In this document: positions 1 to 10,970 of the stretch, one piece after another | Numbering within the stretch: position 1 is the first letter of the stretch | Layout: each line of letters opens with the position of its first letter | Source of the DNA: Sympetrum striolatum | Taxonomy: Eukaryota > Arthropoda > Insecta > Odonata > Libellulidae | Assembly (NCBI GenBank): GCA_947579665.1 | Contig: OX388348.1 | Coordinates: 12,028,001-12,092,000 of the forward strand | Reading direction: 5' to 3' | DNA: 64,000 nucleotides | Notes under the pieces: generated by a model | What the model was told of the DNA's origin: nothing | Databases searched by the model: none | The model's input: the letters and a program-made list of their open reading frames with translations, nothing else | Program-made: the position numbers and the translations under genes

Positions 1-811
1 AGTCATAAAAATTATAATACATTTTATTAAGAAGAAAACTTCTAACCCTTGATTTAAACATAGATAAGGTAGTAGAAATTTTACAAATTATGGGCAATTT
101 GTTATAGAGACAGAAACCAATGGACTTGGGACCACAGAAAGAGATTTTTGTTCTGTGATATGAGAGATGAAGATGAGTGCTGGATCTAGTAAAATGGTTG
201 TGAAGAATGGAATTAGCAGGAAACAGAAATGTTAGAGTGGATAAAAGAAACAACTGAGAAAATATAAAGGCAAAGAAGAGGAAGAATGTGAAAAGCTTTA
301 AAAATTGATAAAAATTTATATAATTATTTCTATTGTATTCAAGACATTCTTAATAAAATTATGTTGCTATTACTGACCTTTTAAAAATACTTAGCCATTC
401 ATGTTTATCAAAGAAATTTAATCTTGCACTATTGTTAAAGACAATTCTCCACTTAATTAACTCCATTTGTGTGGTAGTTCTTACTTTGCAGCAAGGAAGA
501 GTGGCAGAATAATAGATTCGTGGCTGGTTAGTTAGTCCTCCTACAGAAAGCCATCTGTTTACCAAGAACACCCACACACCAACAACATCTGTCTCCTCAA
601 ATTCTCTCACTACTACTGAATCACAAAACCTGTGGAAGTTCGTTAAAAAAAAAACAGTCATAAATTCAGAAAGAATATTTTCAAGTTTTTGCAATCCTGT
701 GGAAAATTCATCAAGAACAAGATTACTTGGACTAGCAATTTTCACTTCTGTTCACCTCATAATTTTAACTCTAATCAGCATGGTTGAAATTATAGTTATA
801 ATGAAAATTAT
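1..811. other. No supported gene
   Basis: AT-rich sequence. The only sizeable open frame runs on the minus strand at 359-745 (128 residues). I recognise no domain in it and see no splice or poly(A) context that supports it, so I do not call it a gene. Confidence 0.4.
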
Positions 812-1330
812 ATGCAAGTGATAAAGAAGAGTGTGAGAAAGTTCAATTACCCTCTGCAACAAATAGTGAACAGGATTACTGAGAAGAGGTTCCTTAGTCT
901 TAATAGGAAGGATGACAGAGACAAATGTGAGGAAAAATTAGACCCTGGTGTACCTGTCAGTCTTCCATCATGCATTACTCCTCCACTGTACCTACATATT
1001 GTTCTTCCCTGTGGCAAAATTTCAAAAAGGTCTCCAAATAATTGTGTGATCATTAACAATGGAAGTATTGTTCTCATTGAGCATATTGGAACATCAAAGT
1101 CTGGGACTGTTGTTGTTGGGCGAAAGCTCCTCAAAACATCCAATTTTTATTCAAGTCCTTGTGAATCTGCAGAAATTGGAATTTATAAAGCCTGCGAATT
1201 ATCTTAAATTATGTCATGGTCCTTACAAAACATCAGCTCGAAAGCCATATGGATTCCTATGCCCACTTCTGAGTCATCTGATAGTTGCTATGTTGTTGAA
1301 ATCCTTCATGATCAATTTAAGCCTGACTAG
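812..1330 (+). pseudogene. Broken coding unit of an orphan arthropod family
   Basis: One reading frame runs from the ATG at 812 to a TAG at 1328-1330 and is interrupted by a single in-frame TAA at 1205-1207, just after residues reading YKACELS. After that stop the same frame continues through SWSLQNISSKAIWIPMP and ends in CYVVEILHDQ. This layout (a nucleotide-rich hydrophobic core with PCES, then a W-L-x-x-I-S-S-K segment, then a closing hydrophobic strand) resembles an uncharacterised protein type that recurs in arthropod genomes and is often repeat-associated; that resemblance is from memory and no function is known to me. Continuation of the frame past the stop argues for a recent single lesion. 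It lies 158 bp upstream of the DUF4806-type gene on the same strand, but I see no splice signal joining them. Confidence 0.45.
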
Positions 1331-1487
1331 ATGTGAAAACAGTATTGTATTTAAGTTGTAATATTTAAAGCCTGGACTAGTTTCAATACAGAGATTAGAT
1401 CAGTGGGGTGGCCAGTGTATGTGAGAAAATTCTTGATTATCCCACTGTCAACTTAGCAAGTAGGCTAAGAAATTTCGGACGTAAGAG

Positions 1488-3801
1488 ATGAGTACTAGGA
1501 GGGAATGGATCGTGGTTGAGTTCAAGCCACAAGATAATGAGGACCTACCAGACTGCAGAGCTGTGCCCACTACGTGGTTATCTGGGAGAGCAGATGATCT
1601 GATGTGCTCCTACCCAGATCAAGGCAGCATGACGAGCCGGCATATTAACTTTGCCATAAGCACTAATGCCTGTCCTCAACAGTCCTGGCCCAAGTACTGT
1701 GTGAGAACATTTCCCAACAGTTTGTGTGGTAAGTGTGATTAATGAAAAATAACTGGTGGATGTAAAAAAATGTTGTTTATTAATATTCATTACTACTTCA
1801 TTGCAGATTCATATGACAAGGCCAAAGATTTGGAGTTCGTGGCAATTGATACTTCCGATTTAGATGCTTCAAAGCCACTTGGCCGTGGTCAGCGGCGAAA
1901 AAAGAGGGCTTTAAATTTTGAAAGTGACAGTGAAACAGATTCGAATGAGAAAAGAATCCCATCTCCTCCAAGATATAAGAAATGTAAAGCATTTACTTTT
2001 ATCTATTAAGTTCTATTTTGTGTATTAAATGTTTAGATTACTAATTGTTGAAATAACTTCCTCATTGAAATCCTTTAATTTGCATTGTCTCCTGTTGAAG
2101 AATCTACTCCTTGCAGACCAGGGGAGGAATCAACTTTGACAGAATTATCCTATGTTACAGATGTTTTTTCACCATCAACATCATGCCAAGGTAAAAATTG
2201 AAATTAGCAGATTGTCAAGTTAGCTTAGGAATTCCTTTACAGGTATTTGTTTTGTATGTCATTGATTAAATGGAGATAATGTTTTTTCAGTGAGTAGTGA
2301 TGTTGCACATTCCTTAGAGAGAAACTCTATATGTGCCCAACAGGGTGAGAAATGAATTCCTTTTATAATTGGCAATTATTGCAACAGAGTAATATGTTGT
2401 GTATTTAGGGTAATGTATATTTATGTATATAAAATAGAAGTTCCCTTTACAGGAAGAACAGTTTCGGAATGGGAGGAAGCTGGAGAATGCAGTTGTGGTT
2501 CACCTTGCTGCAACAAAAACAGGCGTAAGTATGTCTGTATGAATGATTTTAGATTAACACAATTGTAAAATTGCATTTGCCATATCAGACCATTCTCTCT
2601 TGAATGCACATACACCTTGATGAAGATTATTTGGTTAGTTAAATGTTCTAAGTCTTTTCTAAATGTTACTCTTCAGGCATTATTGAAAATCTGGAGAAAA
2701 GAGTTACGGCAAGCAATATTCTTCTTCGGGAACTTCTGGAAATTCAAAGTGCATGAGGATGGCATTGGATGGTATAAAGATACAGGAATCAGTGCCTAGA
2801 CTGGAAGTGGGCATGGAAGAGGTCATTCCATCTCCTCTTGAGTCAGAGGATGGCTATGAAGCTATGGAGGAGAAGTTAAATAATAAAACAGTCAAGGAGT
2901 TGGTGGTAAGTTTTGGATGAAAATTCACTTGTGTATCTTCCCCTTTCGCCCATTCCCTTTGTTCCTTTCGGTCTCTCTTGTACTAATGACAAAAACTAGC
3001 CACACTGACTCTAATTTACCAAACTACCAGATCTTGATTAGTGTTTGTGCATGTCTCTGCCATCATTTGTATTTGCATTCCCATAAGTTACTCTAAGACC
3101 ATATGTGTATATTTAGTTCCCTTTTCTAATTCAAATTACCTTGACTATCTTGCATTTTCAGAAAAAGGAGCTAAAAGTCCAGGGAGGTGTATCATTGGTG
3201 GCCTCAGTCAACACAATTATGTATAGGATAATGACAGATTCCCTGGCAGTATGCTTTACTTATAAAGGTGTACCTGCAAGGAGTAAATCAGCCTTCAAGG
3301 ACTCAAAACTTGATAAATTAATATTTGGTAAGAAAATAATTCATACATTGTAAACAGAAGTTCAGCAGAATGAAGTTAATGATGGAAATATCACTCAGTG
3401 TTCCAACCAGAAGGTTGACATATTAATTGTATTTACTATTTCTAACATTAGCTTTCCTGCTAGTAGTAACTCAACCCTTCAACTCATTCAAGTTGATCTG
3501 TCTTGAGACTGCTTAGGAAACAGTTGTGAATATGGAGATACATTTCTTGTCCATCTCAAGTAGAGAATGAGCATAGTTAGTAGACCTGATAGAAAACTAG
3601 TGAAAATTCTTTCAGTGGATTAAACACAAATGAATGATACTTTTAACTTTCATTTTCATTTCAGAGGTAATACAGGGAAGAGCTAGTTTAGCCGCCTCAT
3701 CAAAGAAGGAAGTGGGGAAAGTGATAGCGGAATGGCTGCGCCAAGCAGGTGCCAGGATGAAAAGAAGAAACAGTCGCAATATTAATGGAGCAGTTGTGTA
3801 A
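1488..3801 (+). CDS. Spliced DUF4806-type protein gene, possibly a pseudogene
   Basis: Eight exons can be traced by GT-AG sites and matching phases: 1488-1728, 1807-1983, 2101-2190, 2291-2344, 2453-2524, 2677-2905, 3162-3327 and 3665-3801. The first exon opens with REWIVVEFKPQDN and AVPTTWL, a start I associate with insect DUF4806 proteins. The middle is acidic and serine-rich, with a short Cys cluster (CSCGSPCC), then a leucine-rich helical stretch (IIENLEKRV). The last two exons form the DUF4806-like domain: a GGVSL turn, TDSLAVCFTYKG, SAFKDSKL and a closing EVIQGRA. The function of this family is unknown to me; a nuclear role is only a guess from the acidic and basic tracts. Two lesions are visible. 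The exon 2/3 junction creates TAA (T plus AA, both phase 1), and neither candidate acceptor avoids it. Exon 6 shifts frame near 2750, after LLEIQS, and reading resumes at the ATG at 2753. The other junctions keep phase, so the model is sound but the copy may be dead, or these positions may be assembly errors. Confidence 0.7.
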
Positions 3802-3928
3802 ATTAATGTGTAAATTGTGTAAATTTGTAATGAATTTTTTGTTTCTTTTTATTGATATTTTTTATTTTTATTTGTTTGTGTATTAGTATTGATTCTGTTG
3901 TCATATGTATTGAACTCTGTCCTTGGAC

Positions 3929-3934
3929 AATAAA
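3929..3934 (+). terminator. Poly(A) signal AATAAA
   Basis: A canonical AATAAA lies 128 bp after the stop codon of the DUF4806-type gene, in an AT-rich 3' flank, as expected for its 3' UTR. Confidence 0.6.
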
Positions 3935-5160
3935 TTATTATTATTATGAATATCTTTAATTAAAAAATGTTGATTTCAAATTTATGGTCTTCTCATATAT
4001 TACTGATCTCATCCTGATAAGTTTATTATGGATTTTTCCATTCATGCGTTGTGTTATTTGTCATAACAGTATGAACATGTTTTTAATTTTTAAAAGGTCA
4101 ATAATTGAATCGTAGGCCTTAAGAAGTAATGTTTTTGTGCATGCCATCCAATGAGCAATGAAATTAAGAAATTTGGGGATCCTGTTTGAAACATCCATTA
4201 ATGGAAATTATAAATTAATCAATTTAAGATTCAATAAATTTTTCATTTTCTTAAAAATTCATTATAATGGTGTATTACTGATCTCTTATTGATGTCTCAA
4301 AGGTAATTCAGTGGTGACTTAGTAAGAGTTGCACCAGAAATAATATAATTTTCATGAGTTATAAAAATAGGAATTTAAACGTCTGTGTTTGAAAGTAATT
4401 TCTTGTATGTGACATCCCTTGATCAGTGGAATTAACTCAAGAAATATGTAAGATTTACTGTAGAACAGCCTTTAATTTAAGCTACCAGAAATAAGTGAAA
4501 TGAGGGTGCCCCCCCCCTGGCTCCCTTTCCCTTGAAAAAGATTTCAAAATCTTAAATCTCGAAAAAATCTGTATAAAATCTAAATTTAATACGTCATGTA
4601 GAGGACATAGCACCTAAAAAAATCTAGATTTAATCTAGATTTTTTCTGGATCCAATGTTGGCTAGTATCTATATTAAATCTGGATTTAATCTTTTCTTGG
4701 TTTGTAGGGAAGGGTTTAGGTAATTTCAGGCAGCACTATGTACTCTTTTGTATTTTTCTGTTACACACAATATATCAGAATTGATAAGCAAAGAAGAATT
4801 CTAGCTTTCAGTCTTTTACAATCACAGACGATCAATCAATCTCTGAATCTATAATGAATACTCCATTCCATGAATATGCCATTCCCGTAGACAAAATAGA
4901 TCATAAAAGCTTACACAGTCGAAAAGTAAATCTGTAATCAACGAAGTTTCGCTATACTTATTGCTTTGTTATTTCCTTGTAACAGTTAAGATGAAAATCC
5001 AGGCGATATTGATGATCCCTTAGCATACATGTGATACGAAAAACAGGGCATTGGGAATTCACAAGAATTTGTTTGAAACTTGGAAGATTTATCTTATGCT
5101 TTACTAGATAAACATAGAGTAACACTCCCTTAAACAACATAAAATATTAATTTTCATCTA
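3935..5160. other. AT-rich intergenic stretch, no gene seen
   Basis: Contains a C-run near 4509 and a perfect palindrome at 4617-4645 (14 bp arms AAAAAATCTAGATT around one T). No open frame of interest. Confidence 0.4.
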
Positions 5161-5179
5161 GTAGTGTAATACAAGACAA

Positions 5180-5430
5180 AATTAACGGCAGCAAAAGTCA
5201 TAGTCTCGAGCGGAGGCGCCGAGGGAACGGCGCCACTTTTCTTCCTTTTATACATAGCTAACTTCAAAATTTTAAAGTATGTAACGCATAATTATATCTT
5301 TAACCTACGATATGCAGAAAAACTATGCAAAAAATTTATTAGAGCTATAAAAACTAGACAAAATACAAGGCGACGAGATTCTTGTATTCGAGCGGAGGCG
5401 CCTAGTGCACGGCGCCACTTGTACGGCGCG
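5180..5430. repeat. Two GC-rich GGCGCC-bearing repeats in AT-rich DNA
   Basis: Two copies, near 5204-5238 and 5388-5424, share CGAGCGGAGGCGCC followed by CGGCGCCACTT. Each has a small internal palindrome (GGCGCC facing GGCGCC). They stand out sharply from the AT-rich surroundings and lie about 183 bp apart. Confidence 0.5.
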
Positions 5431-6480
5431 CGCTCTCTATTTGGGCTGAATCTCAAAAACTAATGGGCAGATCTAATTAGTATTTTACGAAAATCACAGT
5501 TAATGTCTAAAGATGCATTGATAGAAAAAATCAAAACAGTTAAAATATGGAAAGACTCCCGTATCTCCTGTGATGTTCGAAAAAAGGCCAAAAATGTTGA
5601 AAATTATAAACTTTAAGTGCGATGCGGCACGTCTTTCCGTTTTCCGATATAAATAATATTTTACACAATTTATTTTCTAACCAAATGGAACAACTTTCGG
5701 GGGCTTCCCGAAAGAATTTCAAAATTTCGAAAATAAGGACCACCCTAGGGCACACCGTGGCTACTTCAAAAAGTGTATGGTTTTCGAGGCCCTGTAAACC
5801 ATTGGGAAACTCTGATTACTTCTAAATGATTCCCAATCAGGATGAGTTTATATTGTGAATATCCGTGATGCAAGATCACAGTAATATACAAGGGCATGTG
5901 ACAAAAGATACGACGGGCATTCAAAAGTTTCCCGATATCTTATTTCGAAGCTCGTCTTTCATTTAAAAAGTGATATTGCTGACATCCAATGATGTCAAAT
6001 CTCCAGAAATTCACGCGAACGAGAATTAACGTCTTCCGGGAACATTTTTTATGACCTTTTCTGAGTACAGCTGAGTGTGCGAATCAACGGGGGGAATTCG
6101 CCGGCTCCTAAAACTGTTTCCCTGATGGTAGCAATATAAATTGGTTGACGATTTTCCCCTCTCTTTTAGCAACTACTGGTTTCTTGTACAATGGTTACTT
6201 CTACTAGTGCAAAGGGGGCGAATCCCCTTGAATTGTAATATTTCGCGAGATCATTCAATATCGTAACAGAGGAAATGTTGTTTATTTTGATGTGGGTGCC
6301 CAAAGCAGATTGGCTAAATATATCTCCCCCTCAACATGAAGCTTGATTCGCTCTCTGCTGCTTGCCCATTTAAAAAATCCTAAACCACTTGAGCAATAAA
6401 AATCTGATCTGACTCTGAATCTGAATGACTTACTCCATATTAATTGAAAACAGAAGCCTATGTCGGTATTATATAAATAA
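5430..6480. other. Non-coding stretch, probably old repeat
   Basis: Only short open frames on both strands with no recognisable product. Base composition and its position between two tandem repeats suggest repeat-derived DNA. Confidence 0.3.
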
Positions 6481-7005
6481 ATCCAAAGCAATGATTGTGA
6501 CAGAAAAATGTTTCATACAAACTTTGTAGTAAAATACATTATCTATATCTTTTGTACAAATTGTATGTAAATATATCACATTCTGTCAGAGATATTTAAG
6601 AAAAACTACAATTTTTGGATAAAAAGCAACTTACGTTTAGCGAGTATTCGCTAATAACTCCTAAACAATCAGTATTAAGAAAAAATGTTTCAAACAAAAG
6701 TTATTGTAATGTACATTATCTAGAACTTTAGTATGCAATTGTATATACCTACATTGCATTCTGACAGAGATATGTATGATAAACATCCATTTCTGGATAA
6801 ACAACACCTTCCGGTTAACCATTATTCAAGAATAACTCCTAAACAGTCAGTATTAACAAACAACGTTTCAAACAAAAGTTGTAGTAAAGTACATTATCTA
6901 TAACTTTAGTAAATAATTGCATATACCTACATTGCATTCTGATAGAGATATTTAAGAAACAAAATTTTGCTCCGATTAAACCGCAACTTCCGGTTAAGCG
7001 ATATT
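6480..7005. repeat. About three copies of a ~179 bp tandem repeat
   Basis: The phrase AATAACTCCTAAACA(A/G)TCAGTATTA occurs near 6652 and again near 6831. The following segments (GTAAAGTACATTATCTA, then CTACATTGCATTCTGA) also recur at the same offset. A more diverged copy precedes them from about 6490. Confidence 0.65.
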
Positions 7006-7168
7006 CATCAAAAAGCTAATCAACTCTTGGCATTTTTAGGAAATTCTAAATATGAATTTTGGAAATGATCGGATAATTACTTTTTAAGATAGAGCGCCCA
7101 CAAACGTTTTTACCATAGACAGACACACACACAGACAGACATGTTCGGGAAAATAGTGAAAACGAACT

Positions 7169-7199
7169 CTTTCTCCTTATACTACGTATAGGGAGAAAG
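7169..7199. repeat. Short inverted repeat
   Basis: Arms CTTTCTCCTTATA and TATAGGGAGAAAG face each other around a 5 bp loop and could mark the end of an old mobile element. A short CACA/GACAG tract lies just upstream. Confidence 0.4.
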
Positions 7200-7845
7200 T
7201 AAAAATATTTCAGTTTGGAATTGAAATGATGTATGCCTGAAATACTTTAATCTACTCGTATTTTAATAGAGATATTTAGTACATCCTTTGTTCGGACCCT
7301 CTGTCACCTCTCACGGTTAACATCCAATGTCAAATTCATTCGACGGATTTCTATAATTAGTGGGCGATTTTGAATTTTCAAGGCCATTCGGTATTCGCCG
7401 AAACAGATCATAAGATGAAAAAACACGCGTGAAAAAGTTTTTAAACTCTGCACTTGTTCCACGATGTGTACGATCAACTCCAAAATATACTAAGAAATTC
7501 CTTCCGAAAATTCGTAATTGACAAGTTTAACGCCCTTCATAACTCCCCGCGCCTTGGGTTTGGTACGATTCGGCGACGCCGTTTCGGCACTGGCCGACTC
7601 GGCGCCAGACCGTTCTATTCGTCCGTGTGTATTAGAAAGCCGTATAAAGGTCTGGCCACACTTCACCGCACCGTCACCGTGCCGTAGCTAGGCCGCGAGT
7701 CGGCCGTGTCACGTTTCGTCCTATGTGAAGCCACACTTTTCCGCGCCGCGCCCGTACTTTGTCCGTATTCTGGCTCGATCTCCACCTTGCGGAGGGAGCA
7801 GTTTAGTATTCTTTTCGACTTCGACGTGGCTACTAAGTAGAAGTG

Positions 7846-9931
7846 ATGTTCCGTAATTTCAGTAACAGTGAATTAGGAATGATAGCGCTAGCACTAGAGG
7901 AAGAAGAAATTAATAGTATAAAAAACAATACCAGTCGAAAAAGGAAGTGGGTTCACAGCGCTTGGAAGAAAAGGTCCATCGAAGGGGAGTTTTGCACGCT
8001 ACTGCCACATCTGATCGAAGACGAAACGAAATTTTATCAATACTTCAGAATGACAAAATACACATTCTACCAACTTTTGGGTAAACTTCGAGACTCTCTT
8101 AAAAAAGAAGATACTTTTTGGAGGCTTTCAATAACGCCAAATGAACGTTTGGCTGTGTGTTTGAGGTAAGCAATGATTCTACGGATAATCTCTAGAACTC
8201 TTACTTTATTTTTGACCTTTTCATTTTTTAAATGTATTAGAATAATAATCATACATACATAATGCAGAGAATACAGATACAATACTAATACAATAAAAAC
8301 ATTCTGAAGAAATAAAAAATTATGAGATAGCAATATTAAAGACTTTCAAGAACATTACAAGATATTGATTCACCGGAATGTCTTGGTTCATCGCGTGGAG
8401 CTAAAGATGACGATTCTGATGATGGATATGACCATGCTGTGAAGTTAGACGAATCGCCTTGGCCTTTCGCGTTCATTTGGAGCTGTCTCAACTCCATTTC
8501 TTGGACCACCGCAAAAATCTTTCATTTTGCTTCATGTAAAATGTGGGGATTAAGTGATTTTAACGAAGGCGCAATTCCTCCCAAAAAAGCATCTACTGGA
8601 TCTTGTGAATATGATGTTTTCTTTCCTGCTTCTTTTTCTGCCAATATGAAAGCCATCAACTGTCGCGATGGGGAGTCTAGCAATGTCTCTTCAGGACATG
8701 GAAGTTTTCGCTTAACCGCTTTTACTTTGGCAATTTTATCTTTATTACTAAAGTCATGACTTGTTCTGAAACTATAATTACCGGAAACAGTGGGAAAGTT
8801 TTCATCTTCATTCGTGGGCTTTTCGTCTGCTGGCCGTTCTAAATAAGTTTCTTTATTGGTATCCGCGTCATCCACAGGTTCATTGTCATTTTCTTCCTCA
8901 TCATCTTGTGATTTTGGCACATTGGATATTCCTTCACGTTTTCCGAGATGAGGAACCAAAAAAGAGAGAATATCCTCGTACTTGTATTTTAGCATTTTAT
9001 GAGCGGCCTATCCTGATCTTGTTTTCCTTTTCTGTATAGTCCGACGTAACTGATCTCTAATGGAACTCCATATTTTCTTAAATTCTTCAGCACCGCCTGA
9101 AGTGAACAATATTAAACGGAAATCAGAATTAATTTTACTACACGCTTAGTCAGTAATATGCTCGATAATTTTTATATTTTATTCTTATTTCAATCCTTAA
9201 CTTTTACGTTTCTATAATTTGCATTTAACTGTTCGTAATACTATTTTATTTTAGGTTTCTTGCTACGGGAGATTCCTTCAAGACTATTTCTTTCAGTTAC
9301 AGAATGGGCAAATCAACGGTTGCAGCTATTGCTCATGACACATGCAGAGCAATAGTTAGCAATCTTTTAAGCGAAGTTATGTCAATACCAAATGAAGGTA
9401 ATTGAAGTACTATAGCCGATGAATTTTGGGCAAAGTGGCAGTTTCCAAACTGTATTGGGGCTTTAGATGGAAAGCACATAACAATACAAGCTCCAAAATC
9501 ATCGGGCAGTCTGTACTGGAATTACAAAAAACCTACTCTATTGTGCTCTTGGATCTGGTTGATCCTTGATATAACTTTATCATCGTATATGTAGGAGGCT
9601 ATGGAAAAAATTCTGATGGAGGAATATTCTCTAGCTCTAATTTTGGAAGAGCATTAAAAAATGACAAACTAAATATTCCCAAAAAGAGAGCTCTACCTGG
9701 AACAAATACTGAACTGCCAATGATGATTGTTGCAGACGAAGCATTCCCTCTCAAAACCTACATGATTAGACCGTATCCTGGGAAAGATTTGGCAAGTTAT
9801 AAGGCGATTTATAACTACCGGTTGAGTAGGGCAAGGAGAATATCCGAAAATGCTTTCGGTATTTTACAGCAAAAAATTTCGAATATTCACGAGAAGGCTT
9901 CAAGGAAAACCTGATAATATAACAATGGCTG
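7846..9931 (+). pseudogene. PIF/Harbinger transposase (HARBI1-like), broken
   Basis: Exon 1 (7846-8165) ends LAVCLR at a GTAAGC donor. Exon 2 starts at 9255 after TTTTAG and reads FLATGDSFKTISFSYRMGKS, and the phases match. The DDE-type nuclease core follows: IGALDGKHI (first Asp), NYKK, then GGYGKNSDGG (second Asp) and ADEAFPL (acidic third residue). The family normally cuts and pastes DNA with TTA/TWA target duplications. Lesions are an in-frame TGA at 9403-9405, a frameshift near 9533, a TGA at 9567-9569 and a frameshift near 9872 just before FRIFTRR. The sequence loses homology after about 9931, so the C-terminus and the 3' end of the element are missing. The GC-rich phrase GGTCTGGCCACACTTC at about 7651 could be the start of the 5' terminal repeat, but the partner end is absent, so this is inference. 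The 1,089 bp intron contains an antisense gene. Confidence 0.85.
8336..9096 (-). pseudogene. MADF/BESS-type Harbinger partner protein, broken
   Basis: Reading on the minus strand, an exon begins after a TTCAG acceptor at 9096 with GAEEFKKIWSSIRDQLRRT, like the second half of a MADF/SANT-type DNA-binding domain. An acidic linker follows, then a conserved tail containing DPVDAFLGG and SLKSLNP, resembling a BESS motif, and a closing KIFAVVQEMELRQLQ helix, ending at TAA 8338-8336. In-frame stops lie at 9010-9008 (TAG) and 8521-8519 (TGA). Autonomous Harbingers often carry such a second gene, needed for transposase nuclear import or DNA binding. Here the gene lies entirely between the two transposase exons on the opposite strand. 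I could not find the exon for the first half of the DNA-binding domain. Confidence 0.7.
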
Positions 9932-10430
9932 TCGGTGAAGAGCGGTGACGGGAAAGAGGGGCATACGGCCTTTAAACATGGGCCGATCGCCGATGCAGCG
10001 ACAGCCGACGAGAATGGCTTCATGGGATTTTCGGAAATTTGTTTTTTGCACTTCCCGGCAATTTAGAGAGTTGAAATTCGAGAGATCCCTGGAAGCCATG
10101 CATATCCAACGAAAACTTTAAACACACTCTCGGAGATTATCCTTGGTTCGACGCTAGGCCAGGGCAAATATTCTCCTATTTAAAATGCATTGCGAAGGTT
10201 TTTCAGTTTTTTTTAATGCCTTCCCGATAACATGGAAACTTAAAACACGGCATGTGAATATAGACCACAAAGACATTACATAGACGCTGTTTAACATTTC
10301 CCTGATGATCCTTGGTTCGATTCCAGAGCACGATTTACATTCCTCTATGCACTGCAAAAGGGAATAGTGGAATCTTAGTTTAGGATCATCCCGGAATGAT
10401 ATTAACATAAAACTTTAGATTAAAAGCTAT
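9932..10430. other. Unassigned; two loose repeats of a short phrase
   Basis: ATCCTTGGTTCGA occurs near 10138 and 10307, each followed by similar AT-rich sequence, suggesting a ~170 bp diverged direct repeat. GGTTCGATTCC resembles a pol III B box but I see no tRNA fold here. Confidence 0.3.
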
Positions 10431-10589
10431 GTAATGGCCACTCATAATACGGTGCAATATTGTGAATTTACGGAGTTCGTTCGTATCCAGCCTACATATT
10501 CAGTTGCGTTGTTGTGGTCGCTTGTGGCGTATTCGGTACACAAACTTACTGCGTTACGTGTTTGTGAACAGTTTTCCTCGCTCTTCACG

Positions 10590-10970
10590 ATGACTAGTGT
10601 CCAATTTCTGAAAGACATTAATGTTTCCTCTCTTTCTGTTGAAGAAAAATGAGCAATAAAAGAAGTAGGGAGGCCTATTCCTTTGCTGAACTTATCTCAG
10701 AGTCAGAGTACTGCCGACTGTTTAAGCCACAAATATAGTGAGAGATACAGTTTGATTTGTGGCTGTGACTCTTCCAATAAGCTATACTGTTTCCCTTGTT
10801 TGCTCTAAGACAAGGACGCGATAATAGGTATGTTTGATTTAAGGCATTTATCTAATAAAATTACAAAGCCTGAGGAATCTATTGGAGACAAGAATGCCAG
10901 TTTGGATGTTACAGTTTGGGTAAAACGGTGATCAGAAATACTTCAACCTTGAATAAAACAATGTAAGGTA
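10590..10970 (+). pseudogene. hAT-type protein with TTF zinc finger, broken N-terminal part
   Basis: The ATG at 10590 starts MTSVQFLKDINVSSLSVEEK, followed by an in-frame TGA at 10650-10652. The frame continues with IKEVGRPIPLL, then YSLICGCDSSNKLYCFPCLL, a cysteine pattern typical of the TTF-type finger of ZMYM1-like hAT proteins. A second stop follows, and after FDLRHLSNKITKPEES the similarity fades. The finger would bind transposon DNA in an intact copy. The catalytic hAT domain is absent here. The open frame upstream (10434-10589) does not look like part of the protein. Confidence 0.6.

Noticed and set aside
359..745. 128-codon minus-strand frame
   Set aside because: No recognisable domain, composition like the surrounding DNA, and no splice or poly(A) support.
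10307..10330. Pol III B box suggesting a tRNA near 10.3 kb
   Set aside because: No A box or cloverleaf at the right spacing.
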